A stretch of 64,000 nucleotides of DNA from Durusdinium trenchii (lineage: Eukaryota > Sar > Dinophyceae > Suessiales > Symbiodiniaceae), in NCBI GenBank assembly GCA_963970005.1, contig CAXAMN010021573.1, positions 345,278 to 409,277 of the forward strand. Reading direction: 5' to 3'. Below are positions 11,587-22,712 of this stretch, one piece after another. Each line of letters starts with the position of its first letter. Within the stretch, counting starts at the first letter, position 1. Both the position numbers and the translations under genes were made by a program. The notes under the pieces were generated by a model, which searched no databases, was not told the DNA's origin, and saw nothing but the letters and a program-made list of their open reading frames with translations.

Positions 11587-14500
11587 TCAACATTTTTCAG
11601 TGGGTAGACTCCGGTAGACTCAGACTCTTCTACACATAGCTCAGGACGTGCACCTGGAGCATCCAGCTCCATTGGGTGTCCTGCTTGGAGATCCTATGTG
11701 TTGGGAAGTTTGGCCAGGACATCCATTGGCCCCTTGGATGATCCTGATCCTGATACGTTTGTTATTGTTTGTTCCCGTTTGGGCTGGCCTACCTCCGTTT
11801 CGGTTCGGTGGTTAGGGTGGGTGCCAGGGGGGTCGAATACCATCGAACCTGAGGAGATGGGCCAGGAGCCCTGGGGGTTTATGGTTTTGTGTTGTCCAGA
11901 CACTCCTGGATCCTCTGGAAACCTTCGGACTGGGGGAGGTCAGCAGGTGATGGGACCGAAGGATGCAAGACGTACGTCGGGCCAACGTGCCAAATGCAGA
12001 TGGCCATGGGTGACGTACTCGGGTGTGTGCTTTGGGGAGGCGTACTTGGAGCGGCCAAGTGTGAGACAAGAGGAGCACGTTCCATATTCCATGGCATTGC
12101 AGATGCTCAGAGTCCAGGTTACTGTGGACTAGAAGGACACGAAGGTCAGGAGGGTTCTTTGCACCCGCACCGTGCTGGTCTCATGTAGCACTCGATCAGC
12201 TTTCTTGGTGACATGAGACGAAATGCATCGAAAGGCACTTTCTTGGGGCCAACACACTGCGTCCGCAGGGGGAGCAGGTGAGTGTCCAACACCACTCCGT
12301 GCACGTCCCGCACGTGCACGTCCCACACGGGTGACGAACGGACCATAGAGACTGATCGGAGGAGGATCGGGGATGCCACTGGTTTCAGAATGCAATAGAT
12401 TGATGTGTGCATGTGCACATCCATTAGATAGACCAGACAACTATTAACTATCAGAGAACCATAGAGAACCATTGCGAGACATCTATCCAAACCATTCCGA
12501 TTTCTGGACCTGCTGGAAGAAAAATACAGAAACAAAACACACACCCAGAGGTCTTCTTCACCCAAAGGTCCCCTTAGTGAGGCGTGTATATCACAGATGG
12601 GTGAAGATTCAAGGACAGCCTTGCTGAGAGATGTCGGTCACCCAAAGCTGTAAGCCGTATCTAATACTGGTCAATGCACAGTTTGCAACCCCTGGTAAAA
12701 GAGAAACCTAGCTACAACCAATTGTTGGGGGTCTTCCTGTTATTTTCATTTATTTTCTATAGACTTGCTTAGTAAGTGCTGCAATGTCATTGTCGCTGAG
12801 ATCAATGTGTTTGTGTAGGTGGCAACCAGCGTTTCTTGACATTGGTACGGTCGTTCCACTCCGGGAACTGTTCATCTTTGGTTCGTAAAAAGCTGCATAG
12901 CTCGACTCAGATTGTCAAGAAACAATCAAGAGATCACTTTAAAATGTGCAAGGCTGATGAATGAGATCTACTTCTGGCAGCACCAAGATTGTGACAGGAT
13001 CTGCGGCTTTGGACAGTGAAACCATGGGGAAGCGAGAGATGGCATCCTGCATCCTTAGCGAGATGACTTTGGACAGCCTTGCACACAGTTAGACCAGGAT
13101 CTTCTGGTACGGCCATGCATGGGCTTTTAATGGATGACCATAAAGACATCTAGCCTACTAAACCTGGACCTTAAGACATCTAGCTGGCCAACAAGACAAG
13201 CCTCCGGCCAACGAGACAAGCCGCTTTGTTTGCTGCATCGTGCCGCCCATGGCAAGCAAGGTGCGGGGTTGTCGCAGAATCGATGGTTGGTCGAGTGTGA
13301 CTCGACCACAGTGGCGGACCTGGAGGAAGAAGAGCCACACACCACGAGGAAGAGCCTCTACCACATAAAACTTACAAGGAGGTTCGAGACACACACACAC
13401 AGCACTCTGAAACCACTGGTTCGGATACCCGTTGCAACCCAAACTTGCAACCCAACGGTTCCTACCAATCCTTGGTCGGTGACGACCAGTGCCTCTTGTT
13501 TGCAGCTGCCGTGTCGTGGCCGTCGGCGATCCGTAGCTCGATCACGTCGTGGATTGAGAAACAGGGAAGGCCACCATGGAGAGACATGTTTCGGATGGCC
13601 ATACAAGAGAAATCCTTATTGAGAGTGCTTTGATCGATTTAATTTTTTGAGACTTCCTCGACATGGACATGTTCAAGCATGGTGTTGCAACTATTTTGAG
13701 GTAAGTCAAGCGTTACTTTAAACGCAACATATCCGCGTCCAATTTCGCATTTCTATAACCAGGTCATGCCTATTATACCCTCCCATCGCACATTCGTCTT
13801 TCTATATGGAATTATCCCAAATTCATCCAAATTCCTTGTATAACTTACATCTCGGAACTCTAAGACAGCTGGTACCCAGTTGGCTCAATGCAAGAAACCC
13901 TTGGACATCCTCGAACCATTGGGTTTTTTTTTATTGACTTTACTTCCTGAAGATCCCAACTTGCTTGGCCTAGGCTAGCATCAAATGATCCACCATTGCC
14001 AGAAGCGATGATTGTCTCCAGAGCTCCCTGGAAGCCGCTTTCACATGGAGCCCTGGTCCGAAGTGAAAGACCTACGTCGGTAGGTCAACCGGTCGGTCTC
14101 CTGGTGCCAATGACCAGCCATATGATCGATGGGTTGTCTTCGGATGCTTTTTCGAACAATCTACTGGTGTTCCCAGCGACCGAAACCTCAGGGTCCTCAC
14201 TTCTTCGATCCCCGGTCCTGGCTTCTTCTGCCTTGGTCAACGCTGTCACGACACGAGGAGCTGGGTGGGACCTCCTCAAGCTCGGACGAGTGTCGAAGCT
14301 TGTTGGGCTGGGGCGCCCGAAATCAGACCATCGGACACCACCGTGGCAGGGGGGGCAGTTGGAAGGGGGTGGTGCCAGGTGGCCGGGTTGACCTGCACCC
14401 TCCATTTGGAGCCATCAAAAGGGGGTACAGGCGTACTATCAAATTCAAGAATTCAAGCATACATAGTCAAGTGCCCATTTGTGTGGTGTTTGGCCATGGA

Positions 14501-15699
14501 ACTCATGCTCGTTTGGGTCGGGGCTGCATGGAGGGTCCAGGTGCTTTCACCCCCTTGCTTCGTTCGGTTCGGGAGCTGATTGGAAACAACCGAAGAGCCA
14601 AACATCGCTGGGCACCGTGCTGGGCACTTGCAGCATTTTCCCCCTACGGCAGAGATCTTTCCCAGTATATAGTACTGCACATTCAACGGCACACAACTTT
14701 GGTATTATGATAATGTTGGTGAACATTAGCCTATAACTATATAGCCGGTCTATAGCCGGTCTCAGCAGAGGTTTTATGGACCCTCAGCTGATGATTCAGA
14801 TGGTGAAGGCAAACATCACATCGAGAATCAAAATCAATCCGAGGCAAACCTCAGGCAGCTGACGAAAAGGGCTGGTACATGACGATGCTGAGATGTTGTG
14901 CCATGCCAAAATTATTTTTGTACGTGCTTTTGATGGTTCTTTGTGCAGAAGCTTGTAGATTGATGCTCAGAGACATTTCATGTCACCAATGTCACATTCA
15001 AGGCATCTTCATCCTCCTTCTATGACTCTCCAACAAGCATGGAAGCGGACCATCCCCTGTTTGTGGAGGAAACAGGATGTTGGAAGAAAGGCCATCCACG
15101 TCATCATGAGGATGTCCCATAGGGTCGCACCTCTTGAGGATGGAGGTGTAAGTACTTCCAGAGAATAGTCTTTGGGGTCAAAGGAGATCTTTAGCATGGT
15201 CCTGAACCCTTAGGCTGTTAGGAGGGTACGGGTCACACTTTGGCTTCCGACTGTTTTCCGCGACTCGCTTTTGCTTGGTCACCGTGAGGCCCAAGCAGCG
15301 GGTCGAGCGCCAGACCACCTGAAGGCGGGTCCCAGCGAATGACTTCCCAGGCCAAGGGCGATGGTGATGATTGTCATTGGGAAGAGAAAACCCATGGAAC
15401 ACCCGGATGGGTTGAACACCTGACTACTAGTAGCTTCGTGACTAGCTCCGTGAAAAGAAGATGGTTTCGTGGAGAACAATTGGAGAGTTTGCTCAGATTG
15501 TTCAGAAGATTTCAGAAGTACTTGGAGGATCTTGGAGCTGGTTGAGTTCAGATCCTTGTTGGAAGTCTGACTTTCTTCCATCTGATGGTGGGCTTCTGAG
15601 ACTGGCTTGGTGGTGCCCTTTCAGGGCGCTTTCTTTGCTCGGGATGGGACTCAGTGTTTTTCCTCAATGAGAACACATGGCTGGTAGTTTCATTTATGG
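11587..15699. other. Gene-free stretch
   Basis: No gene supported. The longest frames (162 codons at 13134-13622 and 193 codons at 14129-14710, both plus strand) have no motif and overlap comparable frames on the other strand. An ACAC run lies at about 13387-13400. GTCTATAGCCGGTCTATAGCC at about 14744 is a small tandem duplication. Confidence 0.45.
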
Positions 15700-15795
15700 G
15701 TGTGTAATTCTTATATACCCCCAACCAATGGGTAGACTGGTCAAAAGTCTACCCTTCTTCCAGGGTATCGTTGCCTGGGAGGTCTCCCTATTGAA
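15700..15795. repeat. Family C element with internal hairpin
   Basis: Starts GGGTGTGTAATTCTTATA and ends GGGAGGTCTCCCTATT. Inside is a short hairpin with arms GGGTAGACT and AGTCTACCC around 15730-15754. Related copies lie at 21746-21832 (same strand) and 21113-21214 (inverted). Confidence 0.55.
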
Positions 15796-16223
15796 ATCCT
15801 TACGCAACTGGTTTCACGTCCGCGCTTCCGCCGTGGCGCTTCGGTCGTCACGGTTCTCGCCGAACGCCGTTCGCCCGCCCACGTGCGTCGCGTCGCGACC
15901 GTCGGTGTACGCCAGAAAGAAGGAGCGAGGATGAGACACATGGATAGATAGAGGAGAGTGGGGTTTTGATCTTGAATGCTTTCACATGGCAGAAGAGAAG
16001 AAGCATGCTTGAACAAGTGCAAGAAGCAAGTGAGGTTTCACTTAGCAGCCAGAAGGATGACCCAACGAGCACAGTATGTATTAGACCTTGGGGTGAAAGA
16101 ATGGTCGACAATGAGGTGACATAGAATGAGAGAAACTGGCCCTTCAGTTGGCCAATATTATGGTGGGTTGTGTCATTGTGGTTCTACAAGAATCATACAC
16201 ACTCCCCAATTTATCAAACTATG

Positions 16224-16319
16224 CCTCGGGATCCACACCTTCTCAGAAGGTACTTGACTCCATGCCCATGTAAAAGTGTCTCCAATCACCTTCTCAGAGG
16301 GTAAATATGTGGATCCATA
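16224..16319. mobile_element. Family A MITE-like element, long-arm subtype
   Basis: The left end is CGGGATCCACACCTTCTCAG and the right end is CACCTTCTCAGAGGGTAAA followed by TATGTGGATCCATA. It belongs to the same subtype as 11158-11257, with an arm and the TCTCCAATCACCTTCTC core in common. The left terminus has lost the CCCTA. Confidence 0.7.
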
Positions 16320-16658
16320 CTGCGTGGTTGAACGTGCCAGGAGAGCAGCGTGAAGGCGGGCCAATGGGAGTTCGATTCAAGCGAGTGAGGGTATTTGGGA
16401 TGTCTTCTGGCCATTTGGCCACTCTTTAGCATCTTTAGTGGTATTCTTGCATCTTCTAGGCCATTTGGGAACTCTTTGGCAGTCTTTGTGTAGGCGTTTC
16501 TGGAACACTCTGAGATGGAACCAAGACGGTATGTGACCCGCCCTCCCTGGGCCGTGTTTGACGCATGACTCTCGACCGATCACCGATCTGTGCAGGGGGT
16601 GAAGACGGGGTGAAGACGCCCTTCGGTTCGGTCCCGGATTCTTAGGGTACATATACCA
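16320..16658. other. Gene-free spacer
   Basis: A loosely repetitive tract around 16385-16500 alternates GGCCATTTGG and ACTCTTTGG-type words. No coding region was supported. Confidence 0.4.
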
Positions 16659-16761
16659 GCAGTCACGTTCGACGGGGTGCCGAACTTGGAGGAAGTCGGG
16701 GTGCCCAGCTACTCCACTCACTGGATGGGACTAAAAGGCACCCTTGTGTGACTCCTGGTAT
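16659..16761 (+). repeat. Family G dispersed repeat, copy 2
   Basis: Direct-orientation partner of 10734-10831, sharing GAGGAAGTCGG, GTGCCCA, CACTCACTGGATGGGACT and TGTGACTCCTGG. It is followed at once by a short TA run and a family A end. Confidence 0.6.
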
Positions 16762-16777
16762 ATATATATAAAGATAT

Positions 16778-16850
16778 CCCTAGGGGCTCCAGTCGTACCT
16801 TCTGAGAAGGTGGGACTGGGCTGGGTTTGGAGTTTGGAGGGTTCAAATAC
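16778..16850. mobile_element. Family A element, left half
   Basis: Begins CCCTAGGGGCTCCAGTCGTA then CCTTCTGAGAAGGT, matching the left end of the copy at 35587. The right end is not recognisable, so this is a truncated copy. Confidence 0.5.
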
Positions 16851-19800
16851 ATCATCAGGGTGTCCATACACAATACCTCCACCATTTCAGGCGCACTCGT
16901 TCGCTTTCGTTCGGGTCGCGTCCTCGTTCGCTTGGTCAGGAAGGCCACCGCAAAGTCGGGCACTTCCCACGTTGTGCTATGCCATCTCTGGCTAGGGTGC
17001 TCAGACAGGTCACAGGTGGAGATAGGTGGAAATCTGGAGAAACATGGAGAACACCCAGAAAAAAAAGACAAACTATAGTTCTCATAGATGAGACTTTCAT
17101 CACCGGAATCCGGTGGTTTGGTCAGGGTGAAGGGTGGCTCTGAGGGTGTGTCCACCGTGGCTCTGCACCGTGTGCTTGCCGCGGCCTCCTGCAACCAGAT
17201 GGACCGTCATAGCCACCGTTTCAGTATTTCATGGGATGCCGCCGCCAGCTCCTGCTGAGCAAAAAGTTCAAAGAGCAATGTATAAATGGCCAGAATGTGT
17301 TGAAAAGGTTCATTGCATACCATATTAACTTCGCAAGACAAGAAGGCCTCACCCATGCCGATGCCAACCAGAGGGAGGTCAGGTACTCTATTTGTCCAAA
17401 TAATTTATACTATATATATATATAGCTAAGCCATCACAGGCTTCCTTAAGGAGCGTTCTCGGCGCATTGAGAATTGGTGCATTCTGTGGAAGACTTGGAA
17501 GTGCTGCAAGGTCAGTTCTCACCCAACCAAGTTAAGCCGTTCCAATTCTTTAAAACAAGCAGAGTAAACGAACGACGTCGGCGGCACCCTTCCTCCACGA
17601 CTTGGGATTCGCCCTCGCTCTCGATGTGTTTTTGGTGTTTAAGTCCGCATCTGTTCAATCAAGAAAATACCATTGCAATCTGGCAAGTTGATTAGTTTAA
17701 TGTGTGTTTACTTTCATTCTGGGATGGCTTAGCAGATTGACTCACAAAGAACTGACTTCATCCCAGCCGCTCAATGCCCATGTAGAAACTTGGCCGTGAC
17801 CATTGTTTGATATGTTTTGCTTGCAATTTCAGTAACTCTTACCACCGTTACCACCATTTCAGTAGCCCGATGAACCCAGAAATCGTGCTGCCTTGCCATC
17901 TCGCACCGAAGAAACACGGAGAAGTGATAAGTCGGAACAGAAATTCCCCGTGGATGGCAGGCATTCTGGTCTTGATCTTTCTCTCTCTCCACCTGATAGT
18001 ACCTGAACGCAAAGGCAGCCGAGGCCGGCTCTGCTCGGTTCGGGGTGACGGGCAGACGGCTCCAATTGATCAAGTCTACATTGTTCTACATGATTTGTTG
18101 GGCCACTTTACTTCACCAGGTGGAGAGATGTTGCACACGAAGACAAGTCATCTACGCTCCAAATCTCAGACCTTGCGTTGAATCCCCAAACCTCAGACCC
18201 TTCGTTGGAGCCTGAGCTCGATTGGATGAATACCACCATTCAGGAACCATGGAACACCATTCTGTGCCATTGATATGTAGCTGGTGCAGCCCTTCCATGG
18301 AGATCCAACCACTCCATCGCGAAAATCAGCACTGAACTCAGTCATCTCCACGAACTGGCTGACAAAAAGCCAGATTGAGAGGAGTTGTCAGGCACTCGGC
18401 ACTCGACCATTCAAGGGAGGCCTCATGGAGGAAGACAACCTTTTGAACCCGGACACTGAGCTTGGGGGCCGTCTTAGATGAGCAAGCCTGGAAGTTGAAG
18501 ATCCAGGCAACCCCAGGATTGGGCCTACGTGCCCTGAAGTAAACGGGTTCGTGAGCCTCACCTTTGCAGTAGATGGAGGCGAACCGTTTTTGGGTGAGAA
18601 GACAGAAGGGAGAACTTGAGAGTAAAGTGCTATGCAAGAGTTCTGCCCGTTGGCCAGTTTGTTGTTGCAGGATGGTTCTTGCTGTTGGTCCTTGAACTTT
18701 CTACAGTCTAGATCATTTCCGTGGCATGTGGCATCGTCCATTTATTATATATATATAATATTTTGTCCATTCTATAAAATTCCTTGCCTGGTGATTGTTG
18801 GACATCATCCTCTCCGGCTGATAAGAGAAACCATAGCACCAGGAATTTCCACAAACGAGGCCAGGCCCTTCACTGACATTTTCTGTAGTTTCCAATCACA
18901 AACAGAAACACACACACACACCAAGAAAAAGACTCAGCACCGCCCAGTTCGAATGGCTTTTAGTTTATAGAACCCCCCTATGACCATGATTTACCATCCA
19001 ATCACCATCCATCTCCTGGGTAGTGCTGGGAAACTTGTCCTGTTGCTTGGTTGGAAGAAACTCTTGGTTTTGCAGAGGAGGACAGATGGTCCGGTGATGC
19101 TCTATTTTCCCGAATTGGGAGAATCACCAAACCTTGGGAATATGTATATTGTTTTCCACCGGCTTCCGAAACAAGCACAGCCAAGAAACCGCTTCTTTTC
19201 TGGACGAATCCCGATTCGGATTCGGGTCACGGTCGAACCTGGCCAGGTCACCTGCGAAGACAGCGGTCCACGGTGCCAGGGGGGGTTTGTCTTGGCGCAG
19301 AGATGGGGCCTGAGGCTCCAAGCAAGCGTCCCTGATCTCTAGGCCTCATAGTCTTATTAGATTTTGTTTGATGGTCCAAGGCGTTTTCAGATGGGCGGAG
19401 AGGCTCCGATTGTTGCACAGCTTGGATCCCTCCAAACCCCCAGCGGCACCTGCAGAATGGTCGTTGGAGCCCCCAAAACGGGATGTTTTCATCCATATCT
19501 TTCTTGAGTGGCTAGGGGTCCTCTCTGAAGCTAAGCTGGCCCTTCATCAGGCCGTCCCGGGGCCGTCCGTCCCTTTTCACCGTTCAAAAGCCCTTCTGAG
19601 CCCGTGGGGTCAGAGACCCACCTGGACCTTCCTTTTTGGGATGTCCTGACCTCTCGATCCCATACCGTCGTCTAAGGGCGTTCAACAGCCGACCTCGCGG
19701 TGAGCACCATGCTGGGCTGCTGGGTACTGATTTGTGACCCTTTGAACTGTGACCTAGGTGTGTACTGAACAGAGGCCCCGTTTCATTTGGTCATGACCAG

Positions 19801-21112
19801 GACCATTCAGGCATCCAGTCAGATTAGCTTGGTCATGGCGAACCTCAAAGCCTGGTGATAGGAGTCCAGGGAAGCCAAGAGCGAGCCTCAGACTGGATGT
19901 CGTTTGTTTAATCTATGTCATCATAATTTTGCCTGTCATTTATAATGTCCATGTTTTGTGTGTTATGTTTATTGAGTTAGACTTAGTTTAGACACACACG
20001 GATGGAGATGCCTTGATTGGACACGTGTTGGCGCGATGAGTTTTGTTTGGTCCCAAACACCTCGGAAGCTATGGATGTTTGGAGGGACCGGTGCACGGTA
20101 GTAGCTCGGAACACCCCAGCGCTAATACTAAGTCTAAGTAGGTGCAGGTGTCACTATCTCTGAATGGGGTGTGCCAGGCCCCCAAATCTCTGACTTTGCG
20201 ATTATATTGCAAAAGCAATGTAACACAGATCCGTCATGGTGGACTGTGGTGGCTCTTGTGTTCAAACACTGAGAACCTGAAACATCCAGACAAAAATGAA
20301 ACAATGATCTTACGGTTGTAGAAAGGAACATATATAGACTGAACAACATGTTCTTCGGGAGGAGATTCTCTTTGTTGAGGCATATTCATTGCTGTTGAAT
20401 CAAGATCTTCAGGATGAGGTCTATTGCCCCAGCATTTTGCCAGGTGCCTTCGCTTCAATTAGATGGCTTGGTGGTGGAGAACGAGGCGGGCGACCTGGAG
20501 AAGTTGGGTTCTGATGTGGGCGGATTTGGACCAAGCAGTGACCCTGGAGAAGCTCGAGTCTTGGGAGGGCCTTCAGTCCTCAGAGGTCCTTCAGTCCTCA
20601 GAGGTCCTTTTTCTCTGTAGCCCAGGGCATCCAGGCAAACCACTGTAGCTGGTAAGCAGTGGTTCCAAAGACTAAAGCCGTAAACCTGGAAACCCTGGTT
20701 CCTTATATACTGTAGTGGTAACTGGGATCCTCTGGGTAGGGCATCAATCTTCATCCCCAAGCAGAACCCCATCAGACTGGGGCCGCTGCTTGGGCCCAAA
20801 GAATGAAGATTGGAGCTGTATGCAGAGTGACGCCAAACAATCATAGAGTGATGAACACCCTGTAGGATTGAACCATATTGCATCTGTAAATCTCCATTGC
20901 GATGACGGATTCTATATCCTTCCTGTGTCCTTCCAGATCCTTCTAGCCTCAGGGGCAACTGACCGTCACCCCGTTTGATGATTTAACTGACTGTGCTCAG
21001 GAGCACGACACGACCAAGCAGGAGACACTGGACAACGACCAGCTCGGCTGATGAGTGTTTAGACGTGGCTCTCCGGACAGTCCTGGCTCTCAGGTGCCAG
21101 TGAACCAGGAGT
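16851..21112. other. Gene-free stretch with microsatellites
   Basis: No gene supported. TA runs lie at 17410-17424 and 18742-18760 (a palindromic TTATATATATATAA), and an AC run at about 18905-18922. Family-A-like words (GGCTCCAAGC, GGATCCCTCCAAACCC) occur around 19310-19470 without a definable element. An 18-bp tandem pair lies at 20571-20606. Confidence 0.45.
20571..20606 (+). repeat. 18-bp perfect tandem duplication
   Basis: CTTCAGTCCTCAGAGGTC occurs twice head to tail and is followed by the start of a third unit. Confidence 0.9.
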
Positions 21113-21214
21113 CCTTTTGGTGTTAATAAGGGACTTCCCAACCACCCATGGATTTCCTGTGTTGATTTTCGGGTCGAACTGGTGGGTCTCCCTATTCTTA
21201 AAGAACACACCCAT
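21113..21214 (-). repeat. Family C element, inverted
   Basis: Read on the minus strand it starts GGGTGTGTTCTTTAAGAATA then GGGAGACCCACC. It ends GTTGGGAAGTCCCTTATTAA. The two ends are imperfect inverted repeats of each other. Confidence 0.5.
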
Positions 21215-21745
21215 AGGTTATCAGTTTGTCTGGATCCACCAGGGGGTCTGGTCCCCAAAAAGGAACCTATAGAGACTTAGAGGTAGGTAACGTCCTAAGT
21301 CTACAGCAGCTCTATGCCCAAATGGTTCAAGACTATTTAGTGATTCGTACCAACACACCAACACAAGATAACACAATCAATGGTTGGACAATTCGAACTT
21401 TCAGACAAGTATATAGATGAGTCAATGTGTCTCTACCGGTACCTAGATACTCTTGGTCAAGACGGCGTGTCTATGGGCCATATGGGTCTTACTTACGCTG
21501 TCTAATTATGGATGTTTATGGCTGGATCATGTTGAAATTTGATGAGCACTGCCCTCCAAGTCCAAGACAGCAGATCTTTTAAGACAGTCGCGGCAGAGAG
21601 TCAGAAGGCTACGTAGGTTTAGTTCGTAGTGCCACAAGAATTGTCCCACCCCTGTCATCCTACCGACTGCTGGCTAGGCATGCAATGTTTTCAGGCTGTG
21701 GAGTGCTTGGCGGCTGTACAGTTCTTCTTCAAGGTGGTTCCTATT
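21215..21745. other. Gene-free spacer
   Basis: No supported coding region or repeat was seen between the two neighbouring family C copies, which lie in opposite orientation. Confidence 0.4.
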
Positions 21746-21832
21746 TGGGTGTGTATTTTTGTTTTATGGGACCAACCAAGGGGTAGACCTGGTCTATGTC
21801 TCTTCTAGTTTTTGGGAGGTCTTCCTATTTTA
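21746..21832 (+). repeat. Family C element
   Basis: Starts TTGGGTGTGTATTTTTG, continues through CCAACCAAGGGGTAGACCTGG, and ends TTTGGGAGGTCTTCCTATTT. The order of landmarks is that of 15700-15795. A TA microsatellite follows directly (about 21838-21862). Confidence 0.55.
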
Positions 21833-21862
21833 AACATATATACATATTATATATATATATAC

Positions 21863-22301
21863 AAGAACATATTCAAGATTAAACACAAAACAGAACCTGG
21901 TGTTGATGTTTGCTCTCACTCCACCGCACCAGAATTTGTTGTGCTGCCGCTGGAAAACAAGCGTAGCACTTGGGGTGTTTCTTGTTGCTGGAAACATCCA
22001 CTTAGTTTGGCCAACCTGTCTAAAAATAAGGACGGACTGATGACTGTGAACTGATTGACACACCTAGATGGACTAATGTTGCCCAGTTGTTGCTATGCTT
22101 GAACGCAAACTTGGCCAAAGACATTTCTAATTATTGTTTCATATTGCAGTTGTTGGACACATGGAACCAGCCAGGGCAGCCCTTGATGCAATCGGGCGTC
22201 TTCTCGACCGAGGGGTCGAAGTTGAGCCAATGCGTCGTTCTGAAGAACCTGGTCGAACGCTATGTTGAAGCACCCTAAGAATCCGGGCCCTCAAGCATGG
22301 A
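21863..22301. other. Gene-free spacer
   Basis: Open frames on both strands (80 and 77 codons) mirror each other and show no motif. Confidence 0.4.
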
Positions 22302-22389
22302 CCTAGGGCTCCAACCACCTCCTGACAAGGCGGTTGGGGTGGACTAGGGGGGTCTAACTACCTTCTGAGCAGGTGTTGGAGCGCTAGGG
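22302..22389. mobile_element. Family A MITE-like element
   Basis: Begins CCTAGGGCTCCAACCACCT and ends AGGTGTTGGAGCGCTAGGG. The terminal inverted repeats are about 18 bp with a few mismatches. The middle reads as GGTTGGGGTGGACTAGG, so the element is internally rearranged compared with 26487-26579. Confidence 0.6.
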
Positions 22390-22617
22390 AGAGTTTAGGA
22401 GTCCAAACCCCCTATGATTCCTGACCACCCCCCCCTTTGGCCACCTCATCCCGAAGAATCTGAGAAGGGGCGTTCCCCCCCGTGCTTCGGTGTCAGTCCC
22501 TGTACGGATTCTCCTAGAAACATCGGTTGAGTGTGTCAGACACGGTGTGCAAGTTCCGGTCGACCGGGTTCACGTGGATCACCTGACTTGTTTTTGGGGG
22601 TAAAGTGGGGACACCCC

Positions 22618-22712
22618 ACTACTAGGAACAAGAAGCTACTATATATGGGGCTCCTGGCCCTACTACTAGGAACAAGAGGACGCTACGAACGGGGCTCCCG
22701 GGGCTCCTGGCC
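22618..22712 (+). repeat. Diverged tandem duplication of about 45-50 bp
   Basis: CTACTAGGAACAAGA, then GCTAC, then GGGGCTCCTGGCC occurs twice in a row (22618-22659 and 22660-22712). The second copy has acquired an extra GGGGCTCC unit. Confidence 0.8.

Noticed and set aside
14129-14710. 193-codon plus-strand open frame
   Set aside because: No motif, GC-rich context, long frames also open on the other strand, no splice support.
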